64,000 nt of DNA from CAYWVO01 sp964461835. GTDB lineage: Bacteria > Zixibacteria > MSB-5A5 > WJJR01 > JAJRUJ01. Made by a program: the position numbers and the translations under genes. How positions within the stretch are numbered: the stretch's first letter is position 1; every line of letters starts with the position of its first letter. The notes below the pieces were generated by a model that was given only the letters and a program-made list of their open reading frames with translations, did not search any database and was not told the DNA's origin. Below are positions 46,701-54,839 of the stretch, in pieces. Location: NCBI GenBank assembly GCA_964461835.1, contig CAYWVO010000005.1:29222-93221 (forward strand). Reading direction: 5' to 3'.

Positions 46701-46871
46701 GACGTAGACGAAGCCCTCAAGGGTCCAGATGGTGTCATTACACCAGTAGGTTAAGCCAACGACATCGGCATTGGTGACCGTTTTGGGGGTCTTACCCACT
46801 TCAGTCAACTGAGCCATGGCGATCGTAGGCACCATCAGGAGCATCAATACAATAGCGAGTTTACGAAACAT
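43752..46871 (-). CDS. Secreted internally duplicated beta-rich protein with an internal dockerin pair
   Basis: A Sec signal (1-20, IAMA) precedes 1039 residues. Two copies of a ~360-residue unit occupy about 31-385 and 498-855; each has GFVYV...IEPGTIIK, RALWGG, ISVRHGG-like strands, DDGIEFFGG, GDDDFDYDEGF and GGGYFNS, as in right-handed beta-helix surface proteins of marine bacteria. After copy 2 there is a pair of dockerin-like repeats (about 865-945: GDVNCDGGTNPTDVAFLVQF and GDVNCDGGVNPTDVAFLVQF), and then the ~80-residue region that also follows copy 1. The copies are very acidic with many Asp/Asn, suggesting calcium binding. Function unknown; it precedes, in the same direction, nothing but the tro unit. 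Confidence 0.72.
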   Translation of the reverse strand: MFRKLAIVLMLLMVPTIAMAQLTEVGKTPKTVTNADVVGLTYWCNDTIWTLEGFVYVEDGEKLVIEAGTIIKALPGAAGAASALIVSRGGQIYAQGTQCNPIIMTSVEDDLDDPNDIPLPPGGAGRALWGGLLLLGRATINDPLGVNSIEGLPAGDPRNEYGGTNDDDNSGVLKYVSVRHGGSKFGDANEINGISLGAVGRGTIIDYVEVYANLDDGIEFFGGVPQVKHAVIGFVGDDDFDYDEGFRGCAQFVMAIKDSLDSDQCGEHDGGGQRSGVDDCVEPYATPLFSNFTYIGAGANEAGGNEDGGFNIRDNAGGGYFNSIVTEMNGPAFTGIEWTPPGEKLCEGSRERLSVGDLYFENNLFWATDGLYDAGEPWVEDSVFGHLTADPNTPDRDNDEANPDIASIDWDAFDHGLDPRPDPLGEAMRGWLDPVANFNPPANPGLTWSGFFEVVDYMGAFDPNGQLWVNNWTALAHYGYLVEEQVDCLACQTDDNKPTVTVTSASIDGFTVWDRNNVYEMDGFVYVDDTDTLLIEPGTIIKSPPGQAGAATAMIVQRDGLLYALGSENCPIIMTSIDDDIDDLNDIVLPPGGAGRALWGGLVMLGNATINDPLGENSIEGLPVEPRNEYGGSDDNDNSGVLKYVSVRHGGSKFGDANEINGITLGGIGRGTIIDHIEVFANLDDGIEFFGGVPQVKHAVIGYVGDDDFDYDEGFRGCAQFVLAIKDSVDSDQCGEHDGGGQRSGVDDCVAPYATPCFSNFTYIGAGSNEAGGNEDGGFNIRDNAGGGYFNSVVTEMNGPAFTGVEWTAPGEKLCEGSRERLSVQDLYFRNNLFWATDGLYDPAETWVEDSIFNDPGCDCGDQTGQYPNMVGDVNCDGGTNPTDVAFLVQFAYKQQDARCDKPLCPYETGDVNCDGGVNPTDVAFLVQFAYKQQDALCDPCRQNLELDPGLGCMAWYPLLPGETLDPVPDVGGNADGFWIHPYGIYDPPANPTLDDDSDWQRFFQTVTYIGAFEPGVAVEDSWIANWSFLYRSTMGTCR
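44306..46781 (-). repeat. Tandem ~1.07-kb intragenic duplication
   Basis: Copy 1 spans about 45715-46781 and copy 2 about 44306-45380 within the secreted-protein gene. Long stretches are nearly identical in protein (for example the GVLKYVSVRHGGSKFGDANE region) and similar in DNA, so the duplication is relatively recent or kept alike by conversion. The dockerin pair at about 44030-44280 is itself a ~108-bp tandem repeat. Confidence 0.8.
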
Positions 46872-47503
46872 CTAGGAGCATCCTTCTTAAATGTGTGTTG
46901 TCTCTTTTTTTGAACATTGAGGCTGGAATCCGGCACCTTACTCGTCACTGTTAGGTGACAGCAGGTTGCCGTGAGACGTGTTACATAGGCAATCTCCCTT
47001 CATGGTTCCCTGAATCGTTCGCTCCTTCGTTGACGTGTATTTCAACATGGTATAGGGGGCAGGGTGATAAAGCTTACCGGAAACTATCATCGCTCGTGAC
47101 GCTAAGGCCCTCTTTTTCGCAACAGCAATCTCTTGATGCTGGAGAGATATTTCCTGCGCATGAGCCAGGTGTTTTGTTACAATTAGAACTGTTGCGTTCT
47201 CAAATCCCGTAATAGGAAACCTACATACACGCTTTAGTCCCTTATGGACTACTTGAGGAGTATTGAACTCCTCCTTGAGGTAACAGTCAGTAACACATTT
47301 CCAACCCTGTGGATACGGTGCAAGTTATTGAAAACCAGTAATGAAACAAACCAACCGCGCCACAAGGACCCCGTAATATTGGGAGTCATTGTTTGCATCT
47401 TGTGAGGAAAAAACCAAGATTGTATGAAAATGTGCCGCTCAAATACGGAAAACCGGCTGCGGAGAATGCAGCCGGTTTCATGTATTCTCAGCGGTTACGT
47501 GTG
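46872..47503. other. 632-bp intergenic region with two adjacent hairpins, no gene seen
   Basis: No credible reading frame occurs. An AAGGATG ribosome site for the gene at 46871 lies just upstream of its ATG. GTCAC...GTGAC (46944-46959) is an inverted repeat about 75 bp before that start. AGTCC/GGACT (47236-47250) and GAGGAGT/ACTCCTC (47255-47273) form two neighbouring hairpins of unknown role. The terminator of the receptor gene is at the right end. Confidence 0.5.
47450..47478 (-). terminator. Terminator hairpin after the large TonB receptor gene
   Basis: AAACCGGCTGC pairs with GCAGCCGGTTT around a 7-base loop, and on the minus strand a short T tract (GGTTTTCC) follows. It lies 26 bp after the receptor stop codon. 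The T tract is brief, so efficiency may be moderate. Confidence 0.72.
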
Positions 47504-50380
47504 CTATAATGACCAGGACATCCCCAGCGAGACCGAAGCCCCCAATGAGTGAACATTATAGGGATACTCAACACCCCGGTAATCGTAGACCCGCTCAAAA
47601 TCCTCGTTGAGAATATTTTTCGCCGTCAATTTCAGTTTCAATCCGGCGCCCAGTGATTGTGAGGCGATCACATCCACCATGTTGCGGGGTTTTTCGAACA
47701 CATTAGGAATGCCTCCACCGGTCGAAAACGCAAAGCGATACCCCACACGATTATAGTGGAGGTTGACGGTGGTTTGTGTAGTTTCATGCAAGTAACCCAG
47801 GGAGGCATTTATCACGTATGGTGCCTGACCATACATTTCCCGTGTCCGTCCCGCATCGGGCCACCGGGCCTTGTCGAGCAAATACTCGGTCTCCGGGATA
47901 TCCACCTCCGAGTGAGACAACGTCACATTTCCGCTGAAATCAAAATTGCGGAATTTGTATCCCAGGAAATCAAGTTGTTTGCGGAATTCGAGTTCAACAC
48001 CGAAAATCAGTCCGTTGCTTAAGTTGTTTGGCCGGATCACGTCCTGGTTCGTTCCTACCAGTTCGAGTTCAATGGGGTTTTTGAGAGCCTTGTAAAAAGC
48101 ACTGACGGCGAGGACTTCTCCCGGCCGCGGAAAGACCTCGGCGCGGAGGTCCCAGTTATCGATCAGCGTCCGTTCCAAGTTGGCGTTCCCTTCCACCGCA
48201 CTGGACCCTGAACCGTAATTCTCGCTTCGGTACGGGGCGAATTCACGCATTGTCGGGCGGGCCAACGTCCGACCATACGCAACGCGGAAATTGGTTTGAT
48301 CGTTCAGCCGATAGATGATGTTCATTGACGGCAGCCAGTCGTCTTCCTTAATCGTACCGGATTTATAACGACCAGTGAGAGTGTCAGCCGGATCGTAGAG
48401 GTTGTGCACCGACATATCGGTCCGCTCGTACCGTGCCCCGGTGATGAGTAATAACCGTCTGGTGAGCGGTAATTCGATCATTCCATAGACACCGGTGATA
48501 TCCTGCTGTCCGTCGTAAGATTCCGCCGGGGTCGTAATATCTCTCAGGAGGTTGTCAAAGACATAGATCGGATTTTCTGAGGATCCCTGAACTCGATAGC
48601 CGGTTTGATCAATCCACTCTTCCCAGTCGCCCCGGAAGAGAATGTAGCCGTTATATTCGAAGATTCGTTCACGGTGTGACCGGGTTTTGTTAAGGCTGGA
48701 AAAACCGGTCTTAAGTTTCGTCATCTGCCCCAGCGGAATACTCAGGTTGGCGGCATACTCGTCATTCTCTTCATCAACATTCCGGAAAAACCGTCGTGGC
48801 AAATCGACTTCCGTTAAGTCCATGTCAAAAGTCGAATCGGGCTGTCCCTGCTCATTATGGAACGTGTCAATGGTGTTGGCAAAGAAACGCTGATCGGGCA
48901 TATCCATGGTCGCTGTCGAGTTGCTCACCTGCCAGTCGGCGCGAATTTCGAATCCTGGATTGATGATATGCTCGCCCTTTACCTGGAGGCTGTTCAGGTC
49001 GCGATCCGTATGAGTCAACGCCCGCGTCTGTAATTGCCGCTCCGGATTTGAACTGAATTGCCAGGGTGACGGGCCTTGCAGATACTGCGTGCGAGTTTCG
49101 ACCGCTTCGTTCCCGATCACCTGTGCGCCGATTTTGTGGTTGTCACGTAGACTGTAATTTATGCCGACCATCCAGCCAAAAAGATTTTCTTCAACGCTCT
49201 TGACATCCCGCAACCGGTTAAAGTTCTCAAGGCCGGACGCGCCGGTCCGCCAGCGCGCGTCAATACCATCATCGTAATGTTTGGCGGACTGAGAATAACT
49301 GATATTGCCGTTGATACCCAATTTGCGGCCCAGAACCGGCAGTTGATCACCATAGTTGGCTTTAACCGATCCTTTAAATGGGCCCCGTTTTTGGGTCGGC
49401 AGAATATGCTTGTTAAACGATTCATTCAGCATCTGGATCGTATCGGCCTCGCCCTTACGTCGCGAATAGGTAAATTGTGAGAGGCTGTCGACCCACGGCT
49501 CATTCCAGATTGCCGGAATCTTCAAATCACCTTCCGTGAACGTGAGGAAATCGCCATCCTGGCTGGCCTTGGTGTTTCCTCCGCCGGAAAAGGAAACTGA
49601 CATCGTCCGTTTCTCGTGGAAATCTTTGGTGACCAAATTGATGCTGCCACCGGAAAAATTGCCCGGTTTATCCGGCGTGAATGACTTGGTCACGGCTATA
49701 TTATCCAGCAGGTGGGTTGGCACAAGATTCATCGGCACCGATTGTTTATCGGGATCGGAGGTGGGCATTTGAACCCCATTCAACTGGTAATTACTATACC
49801 GGTCCCCGAGACCGCGCACGTACACATCGTCGTTCATCACCGTTGCGCCGACCACCCGGGTCATCGCTTCGGCGGCATCGCCGGAGCCGGATTCGGAAAT
49901 TTCCTCAGCGCTGATCGCGTCCATCACCTGTCGCGCCTTGCGCCGCTGCACTTGCAGCGCCGCCCGGGTGTTGGTGTAGCGTTTACCGGTCACCACGACC
50001 GTTTCTTGTTCAATCGCCTGAGAGGTAAGGGGGAACTCCATTCTAATTACTTCGCCCGCCGCCACCTCCACTTCGTCCACGATCAGCTCGGCATACCCGA
50101 CACTGGAAATCTTCAGGGTGTACGTCCCGGGAGGTACTGACTTAATGGTGTACAAGCCATCTAGGTCCGTAGCGGTACCCATCGTCGTGCCCTGAATCAT
50201 TACCGTTACACCGATCAATGGGTCCCCCGTTGCCGCGTCAATAACCTTCCCCATAATCCGACCCGGTTTCTCGGCTTGGCCAAACGCTGATGGTGTACCA
50301 AGGATTACAAGCACTATGAGGAGCGTTGCGCGGGCAACGCTTCCTTGACTGAAAAGAGAAATCCTGCTCCCAGGATTCAT
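47504..50380 (-). CDS. Large TonB-dependent receptor with carboxypeptidase-like N-domain
   Basis: After a signal peptide (about 1-34) comes a CarboxypepD-regulatory domain (about 38-120, GKVIDAATGDPLIGVTVMI), a TonB-box-like QETVVVTGKR, the plug (about 150-260: ATVMNDDVYVRGLGDRYSNY, GGSINLVTKDF) and a large barrel ending in an aromatic strand (VSLGMSWSL). The 958-residue protein resembles FecA/Oar-like receptors of the TonB-dep_Rec family that take up sugars, peptides or organophosphates; the ligand is unknown. It is divergent from a PhoB-type regulator gene, and the 235-bp spacer shares a motif with the pst region, so phosphate control is possible. Confidence 0.87.
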   Translation of the reverse strand: MNPGSRISLFSQGSVARATLLIVLVILGTPSAFGQAEKPGRIMGKVIDAATGDPLIGVTVMIQGTTMGTATDLDGLYTIKSVPPGTYTLKISSVGYAELIVDEVEVAAGEVIRMEFPLTSQAIEQETVVVTGKRYTNTRAALQVQRRKARQVMDAISAEEISESGSGDAAEAMTRVVGATVMNDDVYVRGLGDRYSNYQLNGVQMPTSDPDKQSVPMNLVPTHLLDNIAVTKSFTPDKPGNFSGGSINLVTKDFHEKRTMSVSFSGGGNTKASQDGDFLTFTEGDLKIPAIWNEPWVDSLSQFTYSRRKGEADTIQMLNESFNKHILPTQKRGPFKGSVKANYGDQLPVLGRKLGINGNISYSQSAKHYDDGIDARWRTGASGLENFNRLRDVKSVEENLFGWMVGINYSLRDNHKIGAQVIGNEAVETRTQYLQGPSPWQFSSNPERQLQTRALTHTDRDLNSLQVKGEHIINPGFEIRADWQVSNSTATMDMPDQRFFANTIDTFHNEQGQPDSTFDMDLTEVDLPRRFFRNVDEENDEYAANLSIPLGQMTKLKTGFSSLNKTRSHRERIFEYNGYILFRGDWEEWIDQTGYRVQGSSENPIYVFDNLLRDITTPAESYDGQQDITGVYGMIELPLTRRLLLITGARYERTDMSVHNLYDPADTLTGRYKSGTIKEDDWLPSMNIIYRLNDQTNFRVAYGRTLARPTMREFAPYRSENYGSGSSAVEGNANLERTLIDNWDLRAEVFPRPGEVLAVSAFYKALKNPIELELVGTNQDVIRPNNLSNGLIFGVELEFRKQLDFLGYKFRNFDFSGNVTLSHSEVDIPETEYLLDKARWPDAGRTREMYGQAPYVINASLGYLHETTQTTVNLHYNRVGYRFAFSTGGGIPNVFEKPRNMVDVIASQSLGAGLKLKLTAKNILNEDFERVYDYRGVEYPYNVHSLGASVSLGMSWSL

Positions 50381-50615
50381 TGGTTTCCCTCCCGAGCTCT
50401 GTGAAAATGGTCTTGTTCGAGGTTAAACGTTTACTCCCTTTATCAGGTCAAACAGTTACGATTTTCATTGTTAAAATCATGTGAGGGTTGTGATAAGTTT
50501 TAATGAGATGGAAGAAAAATGTGGAAAAGGTTAAGGCCGTTATTGATTTATGCCATTCGCACAATTCTAATGTAATCCACATGAAAATTTAATATTCAGG
50601 CGCTAGTTTTGCCGT

Positions 50616-51347
50616 ATGCTTCCAGAAAATGTGGAAAACCGCCCCCGACAGGCTGTCCGCGAATCCATTCTCGTCATTGAAGACGATCAGGATATCCAGG
50701 ATCTCGTCCGGTACAATCTGACCCGCGAGGGGTACCGCGTGAAGAGCGTCTTAACAGGTGAGGATGGCCTTAATCGGATTCGGCACGAAACGCCGGATCT
50801 CATCGTCCTAGACATCATGCTTCCGGGGATCGACGGCCTGGAAGTGTGCAAGTTCCTGAAGGAGAATCGGGAAACGCGGCACATTCCCATCATCATTGTT
50901 ACTGCTCGCGGCGAGGATGCCGACGTCGTCGCCGGCTTGGAGCTTGGTGCGGACGATTTTGTCGCCAAACCATTCAGCCCTCGCGTGTTGGTTGCCCGTA
51001 TCCGCTCGCTGTTACGACGGGCCAAATCACAACGTGGCAGTGAACAGGCACCCCTCACCGTTGGCCGGTTACAAATCTTCCCCGGGCGGCACGAAGTGCG
51101 CATCGACTCCCGAGAAATCAGCCTCTCCATTACTGAATTTGGTATCCTGGCCTTGCTGGCCCGCTCTCCCGGCTGGGTGTTCAGCCGCAGCCAGATTGTC
51201 AACGAAGTGCGCGGCCAGGATACCATCGTCACCGATCGCTCGGTGGACGTGCACATCGCCGGGCTTCGCAAGAAACTCGGCCCGTACAGCGATTATATCC
51301 AAACCGTGCGCGGTGTGGGCTATCGGTTGAAAAGCCTTGAGGTGTAA
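50616..51347 (+). CDS. PhoB/OmpR-family response regulator (orphan)
   Basis: The 243-residue protein has a receiver with phospho-acceptor Asp66 (LIVLDIMLP), the switch Thr (IIVTARG) and Lys in FVAKPFSPRVL, and an OmpR-type winged helix (about 150-238) with LSITEFGILALLA and RSVDVHIAGLRKKLG...TVRGVGYRL. It closely resembles the PhoB encoded at 60369 but has no kinase gene beside it. It converges with phoU (70 bp between stops). It may share the PhoR kinase or respond to another phosphate-linked signal. Confidence 0.9.
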   Translation: MLPENVENRPRQAVRESILVIEDDQDIQDLVRYNLTREGYRVKSVLTGEDGLNRIRHETPDLIVLDIMLPGIDGLEVCKFLKENRETRHIPIIIVTARGEDADVVAGLELGADDFVAKPFSPRVLVARIRSLLRRAKSQRGSEQAPLTVGRLQIFPGRHEVRIDSREISLSITEFGILALLARSPGWVFSRSQIVNEVRGQDTIVTDRSVDVHIAGLRKKLGPYSDYIQTVRGVGYRLKSLEV

Positions 51348-51417
51348 ATGGTATAACGTGGAACAATCGGCAGGTAGTTTTCGAAGTTGCAGGGCCATCC
51401 GCCCACATTCGTTCGCG

Positions 51418-52098
51418 TTAATCGCCACCCTCGTGGGGGAACTCCTCCAGACGGTGTCGGACGATTTCCCCTTCCAGAAGACCAATAACATCCTCGGCGA
51501 TATTCGTCGCGTGATCGGCGATTCGCTCCAGATAGCGGGAAATCGAGATGTAATTGAGCAGCATTTCCAGGTGCTCCGGATTCTCCTGAATCGCCTGAGT
51601 CACGATTGTATAGGTTTCACGATTGATTTGATCAATGTGATCATCCGTCGCACACACCTCATGCGCAAGATCGGCGCGCAGTTCGATTAACGCGTCCAGG
51701 CTCTTGCGTACCATCACCTGCACATTCGATGCCATATCGAAAACATCGTACGGGGGATCGATGGGTTCACGCCGGCAGAGAAACACCACCCGCTCGGCAA
51801 TATTGGCGGCCAGGTCGGCGATGCGCTCGATGTCGTTGTTGATTTTCAACACCGAAACGATCATGCGCAGGTCGCGGGCCACCGGTTGATAGAGCGCCAG
51901 GATCTTCAGGCAATCTTCTTCCAATTCGACTTCCATCCGGTCGATATTGAGGTCATGCTCGATGACCGCAATTGCCTCGGCTTCATGGCGGTCAGCAAAT
52001 GCCCGGATTGCCCGGTAGAGACTCTCTTCCACCATCGTGCCGAGGTGAATCAACTTCTTTTTCAGTCGATCAAGTTCGATCTCGAAATACGTGGCCAT
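51418..52098 (-). CDS. phoU: PhoU, phosphate signalling regulator
   Basis: The 226-residue all-helical protein has the two three-helix PhoU repeats, with the E(D/E)xxxD metal-site motifs (LKINNDIERIADLAANIAE and ISRYLERIADHATNIAE). PhoU bridges the Pst transporter and PhoR and keeps the Pho response off when phosphate is plentiful. It is the last gene of the pst operon, 14 bp after pstB. Confidence 0.95.
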   Translation of the reverse strand: MATYFEIELDRLKKKLIHLGTMVEESLYRAIRAFADRHEAEAIAVIEHDLNIDRMEVELEEDCLKILALYQPVARDLRMIVSVLKINNDIERIADLAANIAERVVFLCRREPIDPPYDVFDMASNVQVMVRKSLDALIELRADLAHEVCATDDHIDQINRETYTIVTQAIQENPEHLEMLLNYISISRYLERIADHATNIAEDVIGLLEGEIVRHRLEEFPHEGGD

Positions 52099-52112
52099 GG
52101 AAAATCCTACGC

Positions 52113-52946
52113 TTAGCCAAACCGTCCCGTAATGTAATCTTCGGTTTGCTTCTCATTTGGCTTAGTAAATATTTTCTCCGTTTCGCCGACCTCAATGATG
52201 CGACCCTGGTAAAAAAATGCCGTGTAATCCGAGATGCGCGCAGCTTGCTGCATGTTGTGGGTGACGATAACGATGGTGTATTGTTGTTTGAGCGTCTCAA
52301 TCAACTCTTCAATTTTGGCGGTGGCCACCGGATCAATCGCCGAAGTCGGTTCGTCCATGAGTAGCACTTCCGGCTCGACGGCAATCGCGCGAGCGATACA
52401 AAGTCGCTGCTGTTGACCACCGGAGAGCGACATGCCGGGCCGATCCAGGATGCCGGATACTTCGTCCCATAACGCCGCCCCCCGCAGTGCCGACTCCACT
52501 CGGCCGGCGAGCTCGCTTTTGGGGATCTTGTAATGTTGCCGTAATCCGTACGCGACGTTCTCGAAAATCGTCATGGGAAACGGCGTGGGCTTTTGAAAGA
52601 TCATTCCCACCCGTCGGCGCAGTTCAATCAGATCCTGGTTCGGGGAAAGAACATTCTGGCCGTCGAGTAAAACCTTGCCCGTGGCGTGGTGGCCGCGATA
52701 CAGTTCATAAATGCGATTAAGCGCGCGGATGTGTGTGGACTTGCCGCATCCGGACGGTCCGATGATGGCGGTGACGCAATTCTGGTGGAAATCAAGGCTG
52801 TTATCAAAGAGTGCCTGCGAATTGCCATAGAAAAAATCTAGGTTCCGTACCGATACTTTTACCGCTCGATCCTCGCCGGACACCGGGGGGGCGGAGTCCT
52901 TCTTGTCGAATTCCATCCGCGGGAGGTACGCTGGTCGCTCAGTCAT
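52113..52946 (-). CDS. pstB: PstB, phosphate ABC transporter ATPase
   Basis: The ATPase shows Walker A GPSGCGKST, the signature LSGGQQQRLCIARAIA and Walker B VLLMDEPTSAID; FQKPTPFPMTIFENV is typical of PstB. I chose ATG 52946, which has GAGGG six bases upstream, over the ATG six codons earlier. The first ~30 residues are a polar extension compared with the E. coli protein. It sits between pstA and phoU. Confidence 0.95.
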   Translation of the reverse strand: MTERPAYLPRMEFDKKDSAPPVSGEDRAVKVSVRNLDFFYGNSQALFDNSLDFHQNCVTAIIGPSGCGKSTHIRALNRIYELYRGHHATGKVLLDGQNVLSPNQDLIELRRRVGMIFQKPTPFPMTIFENVAYGLRQHYKIPKSELAGRVESALRGAALWDEVSGILDRPGMSLSGGQQQRLCIARAIAVEPEVLLMDEPTSAIDPVATAKIEELIETLKQQYTIVIVTHNMQQAARISDYTAFFYQGRIIEVGETEKIFTKPNEKQTEDYITGRFG

Positions 52947-52970
52947 TGTCGCCCTCTGATTCATGTATCG

Positions 52971-53816
52971 CTAGAGTTCTCTCTCACGGAAAATGAAGCG
53001 CGAGCCCACTGCCAGCACAAGCACCGCCATCATAATCAACAGCGACGCACCCCAGGCCATGGCTTTCCAGTTTTCAAATGGTGACATCGCGTAATTAAAA
53101 ATGGTGACGGTGAGATTGGGCATCGGACCGCTAACCCCCTCCGGCCAGTACGGACTGTTCAACGCGGTAAATAACAACGGAGCGGTTTCACCGCTCACCC
53201 GGGCAATCGCCAACAGCGATCCCGTAATCAATCCGGCCTTGGCAGAGCGAAATACCACGTTCAAGGTCATCCGCCAACGCGGTGCACCCAGCGCCAACGC
53301 TGACTCCCGCAACGAATTCGGCACCAGGCCCAGGATATCCTCCGTAGTTCGGGTGACCACCGGCAACATAATAATCGCCAGCGCCACGGCGCCCGCCAAT
53401 CCCGAAAATTCGCCGTACGGTAACACCAACACGGTATATACAAAAACACCGATGATAATGGAAGGCGTGCCCATCAGAACATTCGCGACAAACCGCACCC
53501 ACCCGGTAATGCGTGAGGCGGAACCAAATTCCGAAAGAAAGACGCCCGCCAGCAATCCCAGCGGCACCCCCATTGCCGTTGCCAAAATAGTGAGAATAGT
53601 GGTGCCGAGAATCGCGTTACCCAATCCGCCACCTTCAACGCCCGGTGGTGCCGGCAAATTCAAGAAAAAATCCACGTCGAAGGCACTGAATCCACGCAAA
53701 AGAACGACGGTCAGGATCCATCCCAAAACGAAAATGGCCAGTAAAGAAGCCAAAGTTGATATTACTTTGACTCCGGAGTCGCGCAGGCGTCGCGCTCGGA
53801 CGGACCGCAGGTTCAT
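52971..53816 (-). CDS. pstA: PstA, phosphate ABC transporter permease
   Basis: From ATG 53816 (in an ATGA overlap with pstC, with GGGAGG upstream) the permease has 281 residues and six helices. The EAA-like loop around RESALALGAPRWRMTLNVVF contacts PstB. NLPAPPGVEGGGLGNAI is a family motif. It forms the membrane channel with PstC for high-affinity phosphate import. Confidence 0.94.
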   Translation of the reverse strand: MNLRSVRARRLRDSGVKVISTLASLLAIFVLGWILTVVLLRGFSAFDVDFFLNLPAPPGVEGGGLGNAILGTTILTILATAMGVPLGLLAGVFLSEFGSASRITGWVRFVANVLMGTPSIIIGVFVYTVLVLPYGEFSGLAGAVALAIIMLPVVTRTTEDILGLVPNSLRESALALGAPRWRMTLNVVFRSAKAGLITGSLLAIARVSGETAPLLFTALNSPYWPEGVSGPMPNLTVTIFNYAMSPFENWKAMAWGASLLIMMAVLVLAVGSRFIFREREL

Positions 53817-54808
53817 AGGCCGCCTCCCATGCGCTTCTTCACGCGATGGAGCCACAAGTAAGCGATTGCCTGAATGATTACCGTCACGATAAACAAGACC
53901 AGACCCAATTCCACCAAGGAGCTCAAATAGAGTGGCTCTGAGGCTTCCGCGAATTCATTGGCCAAGGTAGAGGCGATGCTGTTACCAGCTGCGAAAAGTG
54001 ACGCCGAGATTTCATGGTTATTGCCGATAACGAATGTGACCGCCATGGTTTCTCCGATAGCGCGGCCCAAGCCCAGAAAGCAGGCCCCGATAATGCCTTG
54101 ACTGCCGTAGCGCAGGGTAATCTTCCGGGTTACCTCCCACGTCGTACATCCCATACCGTACCCGGACTCCTTGACCACGCTGGGTACCATTTGAAAGACA
54201 TCGCGACTTACCGCGGTGATGAAAGGAAGAATCATCAATGCCAGAATAATGCCCGCCGTGAGCATGCCAATCCCCATCGGCGGACCCTGGAATAATGGCA
54301 AAATTCCTAAAGTGTTTCCCAATAACGGCTGCACGTAGGTCGCCATGAAAGGAGCGAAGACGAATAATCCCCACATGCCGAAGATGATACTCGGCACAGC
54401 CGCCAGGAGTTCAACCCCGGCCCCAACGACTTTGCCCAGGGCCGGCGGCGCCAGCTCCACCAAAAACAATGCGGTGACCAGGCTCAGGGGAACAGCGATG
54501 ATCATCGCAATCAGCGTGCTGACAATAGTGCCGTATATGCTGCTGGCAGCGCCGAATTGTTGCCGTACCGGGTTCCATTCCGGGGAAACCAGGAAACCGA
54601 GACCGAATTCACGCAAAGACAAGCGGGAACTGGAGATTAATTCGATGAACATACCCGCCATGATGGCCAGGATGAGCACCGCACAGAGGAAGGTCACCAA
54701 ACGAAAGACGTGGTCAGCCCAAAAGGTCTTGGGAGGCCGTTGTTTTGTTCGCGTTGCCCGGTCCACCTCCGGCGAACGCGTCGGGGTCTGCTTGGCAAAG
54801 GCTGTCAC
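53813..54808 (-). CDS. pstC: PstC, phosphate ABC transporter permease
   Basis: The 331-residue permease has a polar N-terminal stretch of ~30 residues and six to seven helices; the ATPase-contact loop is KESGYGMGCTTWEVTRKITL, and ATLVSTLIAM-type helices fit PstC. The start at 54808 is a GTG without a clear ribosome site, so the N-terminus is uncertain. The end overlaps pstA by 4 bp; pstS lies 31 bp upstream. Confidence 0.93.
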   Translation of the reverse strand: MTAFAKQTPTRSPEVDRATRTKQRPPKTFWADHVFRLVTFLCAVLILAIMAGMFIELISSSRLSLREFGLGFLVSPEWNPVRQQFGAASSIYGTIVSTLIAMIIAVPLSLVTALFLVELAPPALGKVVGAGVELLAAVPSIIFGMWGLFVFAPFMATYVQPLLGNTLGILPLFQGPPMGIGMLTAGIILALMILPFITAVSRDVFQMVPSVVKESGYGMGCTTWEVTRKITLRYGSQGIIGACFLGLGRAIGETMAVTFVIGNNHEISASLFAAGNSIASTLANEFAEASEPLYLSSLVELGLVLFIVTVIIQAIAYLWLHRVKKRMGGGL

Positions 54809-54839
54809 AATTATTTAAGAATTACTGACTCAACGGCCG

